DNA of 64,000 nucleotides. Source: Modestobacter sp. VKM Ac-2982. Lineage in GTDB: Bacteria > Actinomycetota > Actinomycetes > Mycobacteriales > Geodermatophilaceae. The DNA lies in NCBI RefSeq assembly GCF_026967935.1, contig NZ_JAPVBL010000003.1:186001-250000 (forward strand), in the 5' to 3' direction. Both the position numbers and the translations under genes were made by a program. The notes under the pieces were generated by a model. That model worked only from the letters and a program-made list of their open reading frames with translations, did not search any database and was not told where the DNA came from. Positions 8,681 to 16,829 of the stretch are shown here, piece after piece; position 1 is the first letter of the stretch; the number at the start of each line of letters is the position of its first letter.

Positions 8681-10221
8681 GCGTCCTCCTCGGTTGGCAC
8701 GTACGTACGTCGCAGGTCCGGCTTGCGGATCTTGCCGGTCGCGGTCTTGGGCAGCTCGTCCACGTAGCGGACCTCCTTGGGCACCTTGAACCCGGCGAGC
8801 CGTTCCCGCAGCGCGGCGCGGAGCGCGTCCGCGTCGCGGGGGGCCCCGGGCGCGGGGACGACGACGGCCAGGCCGACCTCGCCCCAGTGCGGGTCGGGCT
8901 TGCCGATCACCGCGACCTCCTGCACCTCGGGGAGCTCCAGCATCACCGACTCGACCTCGGCCGGGTACACGTTCTCCCCGCCCGAGATGATCATGTCCTT
9001 GTACCGGTCGCGGATGTAGAGGTAGCCGTCCTCGTCGGTGGAACCGGCGTCCCCGGAGTGGTACCAGCCGTCGACGATCGCGGCCGCGGTGGCCTCGGGC
9101 GCGTTCCAGTACCCGGCCATGACGTTCGGCCCGGACACCACGATCTCGCCGACCTCCCCCGGCGGGCACTCGGTCCCGTCCGGCCGGACCACCCGCACGT
9201 CGGTGAAGAACTGCGACTTCCCGGCCGACCCGACCTTGGCCACCGCGTCCGCGCTGTCCAGGGCCGTGCCGGCGGGTGCGGACTCGGTCATCCCGTAGGC
9301 CTGCTGCACGGTCACCCCGCGCTCCAGCCAGGTGCGCAGCAGCGGCAGGGGCAGTGGCGCCCCGGCGGCGCCGATGGTGCGCAGCGCCGACAGGTCGAGG
9401 GTGCCGAAGTCGGGCTGGCGGCTGAGTGCGTCGAGCATTGTGGGGACGGCGAAGAACGACGTCACCCGTTGCTCGGCGATGACCGCGAGCGTCGACGGCG
9501 GGTCGAACCCCCGCACCAGCACGACGCACCCGCCGCGCAGCAGGGTCGGGTTGAGCGTCCCGTTCAGCCCGCCGATGTGGAACAGCGGGGCCAGGGCCAG
9601 GGTCCGTTCGTCCGGCGTGAAGTCGAAGCCCAGCACCTGGCTCATGCACGACCAGGTCATGTTCCCGTGGGTCAGCACCGCGCCCTTGGGCCGCCCGGTG
9701 GTCCCGGAGGTGTACATGATCAGACAGATGTCGTCGAGGGTGACCGGCTCGTCCCGCTGCACCGGCTCGGCCTCCGCCAGCAGCCCCGCCCAGTCCAGCG
9801 AGTCGGCGCCGCCGGCCAGCGGCGGTTCGGCGGCCACCCAGTGCCGGACGGCGGGCAGGGCCGCGCGCAGGGTGTCCGCCGTCGTCCCGTGCTCCCGGCC
9901 GTGCACGACCAAGGACGCACCGGAGTGCTCGAGCACGTACTGCGCCTCGGGCGGGGTGAGCCGGGCGTTCACCGGCACCCAGATCGCGCCCAGCTGGCCG
10001 CAGGCGTACAGCATCTCCAGCCCGGCGGGGTGGTTCGCGCCGAACCAGGCCACCCGGTCGCCGCGCTGCACCCCGAGCCCGGCCAGTGCGCTCGCGGCCC
10101 GCCGGACCCGCACCGCGAACTCGCCGTGCGTCGTCGTCGTCCCCTCGAACCAGAGCGCCGGCTTGTGCGGGGAGCTCCGCAGCCGGCGCTCGGGCCAGGA
10201 GCCCAGTCCGGCGTTCCTCAC
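8677..10221 (-). CDS. Acyl-CoA synthetase (AMP-forming)
   Basis: 514 residues from a GTG start overlapping the amidohydrolase stop (10218-10221). It activates a carboxylic acid as the CoA thioester through an acyl-AMP. Visible motifs are the P-loop MYTSGTTGRPKGAVLTH near residue 165, YGMTE near 295, the hinge-side YIRDRYKDMIISGGENVYPAEVE near 395-415, and the C-terminal lysine region PKTATGKIRKPDL. It belongs to the broad fatty- or aryl-acid ligase group. A second ligase of the same superfamily is encoded at 18095, so the cluster may handle two acids or the same acid at two steps. Confidence 0.92.
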   Translation of the reverse strand: MRNAGLGSWPERRLRSSPHKPALWFEGTTTTHGEFAVRVRRAASALAGLGVQRGDRVAWFGANHPAGLEMLYACGQLGAIWVPVNARLTPPEAQYVLEHSGASLVVHGREHGTTADTLRAALPAVRHWVAAEPPLAGGADSLDWAGLLAEAEPVQRDEPVTLDDICLIMYTSGTTGRPKGAVLTHGNMTWSCMSQVLGFDFTPDERTLALAPLFHIGGLNGTLNPTLLRGGCVVLVRGFDPPSTLAVIAEQRVTSFFAVPTMLDALSRQPDFGTLDLSALRTIGAAGAPLPLPLLRTWLERGVTVQQAYGMTESAPAGTALDSADAVAKVGSAGKSQFFTDVRVVRPDGTECPPGEVGEIVVSGPNVMAGYWNAPEATAAAIVDGWYHSGDAGSTDEDGYLYIRDRYKDMIISGGENVYPAEVESVMLELPEVQEVAVIGKPDPHWGEVGLAVVVPAPGAPRDADALRAALRERLAGFKVPKEVRYVDELPKTATGKIRKPDLRRTYVPTEEDA

Positions 10222-11090
10222 CGCAACCCCAGGGCCACGATCGCGTTCTCCTTCATGATCAGCGGCCGGACCTCGTCCTTGATCTCCAGGGCCTCGAAGT
10301 CGCGGATCCAGCGCTCGGGGCGCAGCAGCGGGTAGTCCGAGCCGAAGAGCACCTTGCGCTTCAACATCGTGTTCGCGGCGCGGACCAGCTGCGGCGGGAA
10401 GTACTTCGGTGACCAGCCGGAGAGGTCGATGTAGACGTTGGCCTTGTGGGTGGCCACCGAGATCGCGGCGTCCTGCCAGGGCACCGACGGATGCGCCATG
10501 ATGATCGTCAGGCCCGGGAAGTCGGCCGCGACGTCGTCCAGCAGCATCGGGTCGGAGTAGCGCAGCTTGATCCCGCGGCCGCCGGGCAGCCCGGCGCCGA
10601 TCCCGGTCTGCCCGGTGTGGAACAGCGCGGGGACGCCGAGGCTCTGCAGCTCCTCGTACAGCGGGTACACCGCGCGGTCGTTGGGCAGGAAGTCCTGCAG
10701 GCTGGGGTGGAACTTGAACCCCCGCACGCCGTGGGACTCCACCAGCCGGCGGGCGGCGCGGATGCCGGCCACCCCGCGCGCCGGGTCGATCGAGCCGAAC
10801 GGGATCAGCACGTCGGGGTGCTGCGCGGCGAGGTCGGCGATCTCCTCGTTGGACAGTGTCATCTGCCCGGTGGCCGCCTCGGCGTCGACGGTGAAGACGA
10901 CCGCGGCCATCTTCTTGTCCCGGTAGTCCGCGGCGATGTCGGGGACCGTCGGGTCGTACGGGTCGCCCTTGAAGTACTTGCTGGCGGCGGCGTTGAGCTC
11001 GTCGTCCAGCGCCAGGTGCCCGTGCTGGTCGGCGTGCACGTGGGTGTGCACGTCGATGGCGACCAGGGAGTCGAGGTCCAGCCCCGTCAC
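10218..11090 (-). CDS. Amidohydrolase-fold metal-dependent hydrolase or decarboxylase (ACMSD-like)
   Basis: 290 residues. The metal-binding N-terminus AIDVHTHVH, RGFKFHPSLQDF near residue 145, ALFHTGQTG, IIMAHPSVPWQ and VLFGSDYPLLRPERW near residue 255 match the ACMSD/gamma-resorcylate decarboxylase-type amidohydrolase-2 family. Members decarboxylate or hydrolyse ring-derived acids. The GTG start overlaps the upstream SDR stop (GTGA, 11087-11090). In context it likely acts on an intermediate of the aromatic-acid route; hydrolase versus decarboxylase cannot be settled here. Confidence 0.85.
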   Translation of the reverse strand: MTGLDLDSLVAIDVHTHVHADQHGHLALDDELNAAASKYFKGDPYDPTVPDIAADYRDKKMAAVVFTVDAEAATGQMTLSNEEIADLAAQHPDVLIPFGSIDPARGVAGIRAARRLVESHGVRGFKFHPSLQDFLPNDRAVYPLYEELQSLGVPALFHTGQTGIGAGLPGGRGIKLRYSDPMLLDDVAADFPGLTIIMAHPSVPWQDAAISVATHKANVYIDLSGWSPKYFPPQLVRAANTMLKRKVLFGSDYPLLRPERWIRDFEALEIKDEVRPLIMKENAIVALGLR

Positions 11091-11995
11091 TTCGGGGGCT
11101 CCGGCAGCTGCTGGCCCACCGTCTGCTGGGACGACGCGAACTTCTCCGGCCACGCCTCGGCGATGGCGTCCGGCGACCAGCCGGTGCCGTCGGCGAACTC
11201 CACGACCACCTCGGTCGGGTGGGTCCACAGGGCGAGCCGGTCACCGCCGATCCCCACGGCCTGCCCGGTGATGCCGCTGGCGGCGTCGGAGGCGAGGAAG
11301 GCGACCAGGCCGGCGGCGTCCTGGGGGCTGCCGAAGCCCAGCTCCTGGCGGGCGAAGGCCGGCAGCGGGTCGCCGGCGGCAAGCGCGTCGACGTAGGGCT
11401 TGAGGAAGGGCACCGTCTCGGTCATCGCGGTGGCGGCGACCGGGACGACGGCGTTGACGGTGATCTCGGCCCGGGCCAGCTCCATCGCCCAGGTGCGGAC
11501 CATGCCGACGATCCCGGCCTTGGCGGCGGCGTAGTTGGTCTGGCCGAAGTTGCCGACCTGGCCGGTGGGGGAGCCGATGCAGATGATCCGGCCGCCCTCG
11601 CCCTGCTCGCGCATCCGCACCGCGGCAGCCCGGGTGCAGGTGAAGGTGCCGCGCAGGTGCGTGGTCAGGACGGCGTCGAACTGCTCGTCGGTCATCTTCC
11701 ACACGGTGGTGTCGCGCAGGATGCCGGCGTTGTTGACCAGCACGTCCAGCCGGCCGAACTCGTCCACCGCCCGGTCGACCAGGGCCTGGGCGGCCTCGCT
11801 GCTGCCGACGGCGACGACCTCGGCGACGGCGGTGCCCCCGGCGTCGGTGATCGACTGCACGGCGGCCTCGGCGACGTCGGGGTCGACGTCGTTGACGACG
11901 ACGGCGGCCCCGCAGCGGGCGAGTTCGGTGGCGTAGGCGAGGCCGAGGCCCCGCCCGGATCCGGTGACGACGGCGACCTTGCCGGTCAGGTCCAT
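11087..11995 (-). CDS. Short-chain dehydrogenase/reductase
   Basis: 302 residues. Classical SDR features are the cofactor loop TGSGRGLG at residues 11-18, DVLVNNAG near 85 and the YAAAK active-site pair preceded by GSPTG. The first part resembles 3-hydroxyacyl-CoA or 17-beta-hydroxysteroid (type 4) dehydrogenases. The roughly 55-residue C-terminal extension after the SDR core is unusual for the family. It is the first gene of the minus-strand operon; 61 bases separate it from the PaaX-type regulator gene upstream. Confidence 0.88.
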   Translation of the reverse strand: MDLTGKVAVVTGSGRGLGLAYATELARCGAAVVVNDVDPDVAEAAVQSITDAGGTAVAEVVAVGSSEAAQALVDRAVDEFGRLDVLVNNAGILRDTTVWKMTDEQFDAVLTTHLRGTFTCTRAAAVRMREQGEGGRIICIGSPTGQVGNFGQTNYAAAKAGIVGMVRTWAMELARAEITVNAVVPVAATAMTETVPFLKPYVDALAAGDPLPAFARQELGFGSPQDAAGLVAFLASDAASGITGQAVGIGGDRLALWTHPTEVVVEFADGTGWSPDAIAEAWPEKFASSQQTVGQQLPEPPK

Positions 11996-12056
11996 GAGTG
12001 CTCCTTCGTTCGACGCCGTGCTGGCGACGGTTGGGGGGATCGGTGGGTGGGTGGGG

Positions 12057-12989
12057 TCACGGGCCGGGAGCGGCGCGGACCGCCCGGGTCAGGGCGGCCT
12101 CGGCCCCGGGCCGGAGGCCGGCGAACGTCCGCCGGTAGAGGTCGGTGCTGCGGGCGGCCGGCCAGTCCGGGCCGAGGTGGCGCGCGGGGAGCCCGGGGTC
12201 GGTGCCCAGCAGCCGGAGCCAGTCGGCGATGAGCAGGGTGGCCCGCCCCAGCTCGCTGAGGTCCTCCGGCGGTGCGGCCCACGCCTGGAGGAAGAGCTGG
12301 TGCGCGGCGAGCACGGCCGGGACGTCCCAGGCCCGGTGCACCAGCCCGTCGACGTCGGTGCCCGGCAGCGGCTGGGCCGCGAACCAGTCGGCCAGCCCGG
12401 TGGCGTCCTCGAGGCCGGCCTCGGCGAACACCTCGGCGACGTCGACCGTGCCCGGGGCGATCCACAGCCCGTCGCGCAGCCCGCCGAAGCCCGCCCACGC
12501 CAACCGGGAGCGCACCCGGTGCCGGAGGTCGCGGAGGCTCTCCGGCATCGAGTAGCTCAGCAGCGTCCAGCTGCCCTCCGAGTGCTCGAACGGGGTCGGG
12601 GAGTCGACCCGCCGGCCGGCCCGGCTCAGCACTCCCTCGCTCAGGGCAGTCAGCTGGTAGCGCGCGGTCCGCCCCACCTGCGACCGCTCCAGCAGGCCGC
12701 GGTGGGTCATCCGCTTGAGCGTGGCGCGGGCCGCGGCCTCGGTGACGCCGAGCTCCCCGAGCAGGTCGAGCAACACCACCGCCGGCAGCGGGGGCGTCTC
12801 CCGGCCCTGCACGAAACCGCCGAGGAAGCCCAGCAGCAACGACTGGGGCCGGTGCGGCCCGTCCGCCCCGCGGTCGGCCGGGGCCGGAGCCGCCTGGGGG
12901 CTCCCCGCTGCGTCCACGTCCGCAGGCGCCTCCACAGGTCCCACGTCCGCAGTCGCCTCCACTGTGCCCACGTCGGCAGTCGCCTCCAC
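12057..12989 (-). CDS. PaaX-family transcriptional regulator
   Basis: 310 residues. The family is known as the repressor of phenylacetate catabolism. An N-terminal winged helix (SLLLGFLGGFV...VLLDLLGELGVTEAAARATLKRMTHRGLLER, about residues 49-105) is followed by the PaaX-like core with WTLLSYSMPE and a C-terminal helical domain. The GTG at 12989 gives an N-terminus of three 9-residue repeats (EATADVGTV, EATADVGPV, EAPADVDAA), so the true start could be any later GTG. The gene is divergent from the Liv transporter operon and probably controls both flanks through the symmetric site at 13031-13076. Confidence 0.85.
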   Translation of the reverse strand: MEATADVGTVEATADVGPVEAPADVDAAGSPQAAPAPADRGADGPHRPQSLLLGFLGGFVQGRETPPLPAVVLLDLLGELGVTEAAARATLKRMTHRGLLERSQVGRTARYQLTALSEGVLSRAGRRVDSPTPFEHSEGSWTLLSYSMPESLRDLRHRVRSRLAWAGFGGLRDGLWIAPGTVDVAEVFAEAGLEDATGLADWFAAQPLPGTDVDGLVHRAWDVPAVLAAHQLFLQAWAAPPEDLSELGRATLLIADWLRLLGTDPGLPARHLGPDWPAARSTDLYRRTFAGLRPGAEAALTRAVRAAPGP

Positions 12990-12992
12990 AGG
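12914..12992. repeat. Three tandem 27-bp direct repeats inside the PaaX gene
   Basis: Copies begin at 12914, 12941 and 12968 and share the core CACGTCSGCAGTCGCCTCCAC with few changes. They encode three 9-residue repeats at the N-terminus of the regulator. The repeats are in frame, so copy number change would not disrupt the protein. Confidence 0.75.
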
Positions 12993-13030
12993 TACCCCCC
13001 GTCCGAGCCACCGGACGGCGACTCGGGGAC

Positions 13031-13076
13031 AAAGCTAGACAACTCCTTGACGCGCGTCGAGACCCTCTCTAGCTTT
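13031..13076. promoter_or_regulatory. Dyad-symmetric divergent promoter and likely operator
   Basis: AAAGCTAGA (13031-13039) and TCTAGCTTT (13068-13076) are mirrored about the palindrome GACGCGCGTC (13049-13058); both dyads share the centre 13053.5. The rightward strand reads TTGACG (13047-13052), 17 bases, TAGCTT (13070-13075), a sigma-A type promoter for the transporter operon. The leftward strand reads TCGACG, 17 bases, TAGCTT for the PaaX gene. One protein bound at the centre could control both. Confidence 0.65.
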
Positions 13077-13143
13077 CGTGTGACACCGACCACGTCGGGC
13101 GAGCGCAGCTCGTCCCTCTCGGGAGCGACCAGGAAGGACTTCG

Positions 13144-14706
13144 ATGGCCGAACCGCTGCTGAGCGTCGAGCACCTCGACGTCGCCTACGACGGCGCAGTC
13201 CAGGCATTGCGCGACGTGTCGCTGGAGGTCGCGGCCGGGTCGGTCGTCGCCGTCCTGGGCTCCAACGGTGCGGGGAAGACGTCGCTGCTGCGAGCGGTCT
13301 CCCGGGCCCTGGGCTCCTACGGCGGCGCGGTCACCGGCGGGACGATCCGCTACCAGGGCGTGGACCTCGCCGGGCTGGACACCTCCACGGTGGTCCGGCG
13401 CGGGTTGGTCCAGGTGCCCGAGGGGCGCCGCGTCTTCCGGGACCTCACCGTGGAGGAGAACCTGCGCGCCGGCGGGTTCACCGTCCGCGACGCCAAGGCC
13501 CGGGACGAGGCCCGGGACCGGGTCTTCGACCTCTTCCCGGTGCTCGCCGAGCGCCGCACCCAGCTCGGCGGGCTGCTGTCCGGCGGCCAGCAGCAGATGC
13601 TGGCGATGGGCCGGGCGCTGATGACCTCCCCGCAGCTGCTGCTGCTGGACGAGCCCTCGCTCGGCCTCGCCCCGCTGCTGGTCGACCAGATCGGCGAGAT
13701 CGTCACCACGATCAACGCCCAGGGCACCGCCGTCCTCCTCATCGAGCAGAACGCGGTGATGGGCCTGCGGGTCGCCGACCGGGCCTACGTGCTCGAGGTG
13801 GGGCACGTGACCGCGTCCGGCAGCGCCGACGAGCTCGCGGCCAGCGACGACGTCCGGCAGCGCTACCTGGGGGCCACCGCGCCGGAGCGTCCCGCGGCCG
13901 TCGTCGTCACCGAGCCGGGGATCCCGACTGCCGAGGCGCCCAAACGGCTCGCCGTCGAAGGGCTGACCGTGCGGTTCGGCGGCATCGCCGCGCTGTCCGA
14001 GGTCTCCTTCGCCATCGAGCCCGGCACCGTCCACGCGCTGATCGGGCCGAACGGGGCGGGCAAGTCCACCTGCATCAACGTGCTCGGCGGCGCCTACCGG
14101 GCCACCGAGGGGCGGGTGACCTACGGCGAGGACGAGCTGACCGCGCTGCCCTCCCACCGGACCGCCGGGCTGGGCGTCGCGCGGACCTTCCAGAACATCT
14201 CGTTGGCCCTCGAGGACACCGTCGAGGACAACCTGCTGGTCGGCCGGCACCGGTTGATGCGCTCCGGCGTCCTGGCCAGTGCCCTGCGCACGCCCGGGGC
14301 CCGCCGCGAGGAGCGCGCCCACCGGTCGACCGTGCGCGACATCGCCGACCTCCTCGGCCTGGGCCCGCTGCTGCAGGTGCCCGTGCACAGCCTGTCCTAC
14401 GGCAACCGCAAGCGCGTCGAGATGGGCCGGGCCCTGGCCGCCCGCCCGTCCCTGCTGCTGCTGGACGAGCCGGTCGCCGGCATGACCCACGGGGAGTCGC
14501 AGGAGATGGCCGAGACCATCCGCCAGGTGCGCCGGGACCTGGGGCTGTCGGTCCTGCTCGTCGAGCACGACATGCCCTTCGTGATGGGGCTGGCCGAGCA
14601 GGTCACCGTCCTCGACTTCGGCAAGAAGATCGCCGAGGGCACCCCGGCCGAGGTCCAGCGCGACCCCGAGGTGCTCCGGGCCTACCTCGGGGCGTCGGCA
14701 GCGTGA
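13144..14706 (+). CDS. Fused LivF-LivG ATP-binding protein of a branched-chain amino acid-type ABC transporter
   Basis: 520 residues holding two complete ATPase domains. The first (about 1-245, LivF-like) has Walker A GSNGAGKT 39-46, signature LSGGQ 145-149 and Walker B LLLLDE 165-170. The second (about 268-518, LivG-like) has GPNGAGKS 301-308, LSYG 417-420 and LLLLDE 437-442. Usually these are two separate proteins. A 25-residue Pro/Ala/Val-rich linker joins them. It powers import with the two permeases and the binding protein encoded directly downstream. HAAT-family systems beside acyl-CoA ligases often import aromatic acids. Confidence 0.92.
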   Translation: MAEPLLSVEHLDVAYDGAVQALRDVSLEVAAGSVVAVLGSNGAGKTSLLRAVSRALGSYGGAVTGGTIRYQGVDLAGLDTSTVVRRGLVQVPEGRRVFRDLTVEENLRAGGFTVRDAKARDEARDRVFDLFPVLAERRTQLGGLLSGGQQQMLAMGRALMTSPQLLLLDEPSLGLAPLLVDQIGEIVTTINAQGTAVLLIEQNAVMGLRVADRAYVLEVGHVTASGSADELAASDDVRQRYLGATAPERPAAVVVTEPGIPTAEAPKRLAVEGLTVRFGGIAALSEVSFAIEPGTVHALIGPNGAGKSTCINVLGGAYRATEGRVTYGEDELTALPSHRTAGLGVARTFQNISLALEDTVEDNLLVGRHRLMRSGVLASALRTPGARREERAHRSTVRDIADLLGLGPLLQVPVHSLSYGNRKRVEMGRALAARPSLLLLDEPVAGMTHGESQEMAETIRQVRRDLGLSVLLVEHDMPFVMGLAEQVTVLDFGKKIAEGTPAEVQRDPEVLRAYLGASAA

Positions 14707-14731
14707 ACGGCAGCGGAGCGGAGACCCCGAG

Positions 14732-15625
14732 ATGAGCTACTTCCTCACCCAGGTCCTCAACGGCCTGTCCTACGGGCTGGTGCTGAGCCTGATCGCCGCC
14801 GGGTTCGCCATCGTCTTCACCTCGACCGGGGTGCTGAACTTCGCGCACGGCTCGATCGTGCTGCTGGGCGCCTACCTGGTCGCGGTCCTGCACCCGACGA
14901 TCGGCTTCTGGCCCGCGATGCTGGTGGCGCTGTTCGGTGCGGCGCTGGTCGGGGTGCTGATCAACGCACTCCTGGTGCGCAACCTGGCCGATCCCACCCC
15001 CGGGGCCGCGGCCATCCTCATGCTCGGGGTGGACATCGTGCTGCTCACCGAGCTGACCCGGCGGATCGGCAACCAGGTGCTCCCGGTCGGCGCGCCGTGG
15101 GGGGCCTCGGTGGTCCGCTTCGGCGAGATCGCGCTGCCCACCGGACGGGTGGTGGCGGCCGGGGTGACGGTGGTCGCGTTCGCCGCCCTCTGGTACCTCT
15201 TCTCCCGCACCGACCTCGGTGTGGGCATGCGCGCCGCCGCCGCCGACGGCCCGACCGCCTCGCTGATGGGCATCCGGCTGTCCCGCACCGCGGCCACCGG
15301 CTGGGCGCTGGCCGGGGTGCTCGCCGCGGTCGCCGGCGTCTTCCTCACCTCCTTCCCCTCGCCAGGCGTCGCCCCGACGGTCGCGCTCAGCGCCTTCGCG
15401 GCGATCCCGGCGTGGGTGCTCGGCGGGTTCGACTCGGTGCCCGGCGCCGTCGTCGGCGGCCTGCTCATCGGGCTCACCAGTGCCCTGGTCACCGGCTACG
15501 AGGGCGACCTCGAGCACTTCCTGGGCACCGGATTCGGCGAGGTCGCGCCGTACGTGGTCATGATCGTCGTCCTGCTCGTGCGGCCCTCGGGCCTGCTGGG
15601 CAGCAAGGAGGCCGTCCGTGTCTGA
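14732..15625 (+). CDS. Branched-chain amino acid-type ABC transporter permease (LivH-like)
   Basis: 297 residues with about eight membrane segments. LSYGLVLSLIAAGFAIVFTSTGVLNFAHGSI near the N-terminus and GMRAAAADGPTASLMGI (the coupling-loop region) are typical of LivH. It forms the membrane channel with the LivM-like protein, whose GTG start overlaps its last codons (15618). It begins 25 bases after the ATPase gene. Confidence 0.92.
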   Translation: MSYFLTQVLNGLSYGLVLSLIAAGFAIVFTSTGVLNFAHGSIVLLGAYLVAVLHPTIGFWPAMLVALFGAALVGVLINALLVRNLADPTPGAAAILMLGVDIVLLTELTRRIGNQVLPVGAPWGASVVRFGEIALPTGRVVAAGVTVVAFAALWYLFSRTDLGVGMRAAAADGPTASLMGIRLSRTAATGWALAGVLAAVAGVFLTSFPSPGVAPTVALSAFAAIPAWVLGGFDSVPGAVVGGLLIGLTSALVTGYEGDLEHFLGTGFGEVAPYVVMIVVLLVRPSGLLGSKEAVRV

Positions 15626-16829
15626 TCTCCTCCGTCGGCTCGGCGGTCTCGCGCTCCTCGTCGTCGCCCTCGCGCTGCCCCTGGTGCTGAACGACTTCTG
15701 GCTGCAGACCGGGCTGTTCGTGATGGCCGCGGCCATCGGCGCGGTCGGGCTCACCCTGCTGGTCGGCGTCGCCGGTCAGCTGTCACTGGGGCACGCGGCC
15801 TTCGCCGCGATCGGCGCCTACGTGTACGCCTGGTCCACCGGGGAGACGACGACGTCGGTCACCGGCGCCGGCCTGCCGCCGGCGGTGGGCTTGGCGCTGG
15901 CCGCGCTCGTCGCCGCGGGGGTGGGGGCGGCCTTCTCGCCGGTGGCCGGCCGGCTGCGGGGCATCTACCTGGGGCTGGCCACCCTGGGGCTGGTCTTCAT
16001 CGTCCGGCACCTGCTGCTCAACCTCACCGACTGGACCGGTGGGTTCACCGGCCGGTCGGTCGAGTCCTTCGCGCTCGGCGGGTTCAGCTTCAGCAACTCC
16101 GACCCCGACTACCTCGCCGTGGGCGGCGTGGAGTTCGAGGGGCTGCACCGGCTCTGGTACCTCTTCCTCCTGCTCGCGGTCGTGGCCTGCTGGCTGGCCG
16201 GGAACCTGCGCGCGAGCCGCACCGGCCGGGCCTGGGCCAACGTCCGTGACTCCGAGACGGCGGCAGCCGCCATGGGCATCGGGGTGGCCCGGGCGAAGGC
16301 GGCGGCCTTCGTCGTCTCCTCCGCCTACGCCGGGACCGCCGGCGCGATGCTGGCACTCGCCTACGGGCGGGTCGCGCCGGACGTCTTCTCCCTGACCGCG
16401 TCGGTCGACTTCCTGGTGATGATCGTCCTGGGCGGGCTGGGCTCGGTGGCCGGCGCGGTCGTCGGCGCGCTGTTCGTGACCGCGCTGCCGCTCGTGCTGG
16501 CCGAGTACAGCTCGGCGCTGCCCTTCCTCGCCGCCCCCGGTTCGGGCGGCCTGGACCCCTCGACGGCCTCCCGGATCGTCTACGGGCTGGCGATCATCGC
16601 CGTCCTGGTCTTCCTCCGCGGCGGCCTCGCCGGCGCCGGTCGTCGACTCCGGCACCGGCTCGGGGGCGGCGGTCCCTCCGGCGACGCCGGCACCACCGAC
16701 CCGGACACCTCCGGTCCCGGACCCACCGGCCGCACCGCCCCAGCCTCCGGCACCACCGACCCCAGCACCCCAGACGGCAGCCACCCGGCCGCGGTCACCC
16801 ACCCCCGGTCGAAGGAGACCACCCGATGA
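15618..16829 (+). CDS. Branched-chain amino acid-type ABC transporter permease (LivM-like)
   Basis: 403 residues. LivM features are the early VGLTLLVGVAGQLSLGHAAFAAIGAY, and GRAWANVRDSETAAAAMGI as the coupling loop. About the last 55 residues are a hydrophilic Gly/Thr/Pro/Ser tail not found in standard LivM, presumably cytoplasmic. The GTG start overlaps the LivH-like gene by 8 bases and the stop overlaps the next start by 4 (ATGA, 16826-16829). Confidence 0.9.
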   Translation: MSDLLRRLGGLALLVVALALPLVLNDFWLQTGLFVMAAAIGAVGLTLLVGVAGQLSLGHAAFAAIGAYVYAWSTGETTTSVTGAGLPPAVGLALAALVAAGVGAAFSPVAGRLRGIYLGLATLGLVFIVRHLLLNLTDWTGGFTGRSVESFALGGFSFSNSDPDYLAVGGVEFEGLHRLWYLFLLLAVVACWLAGNLRASRTGRAWANVRDSETAAAAMGIGVARAKAAAFVVSSAYAGTAGAMLALAYGRVAPDVFSLTASVDFLVMIVLGGLGSVAGAVVGALFVTALPLVLAEYSSALPFLAAPGSGGLDPSTASRIVYGLAIIAVLVFLRGGLAGAGRRLRHRLGGGGPSGDAGTTDPDTSGPGPTGRTAPASGTTDPSTPDGSHPAAVTHPRSKETTR

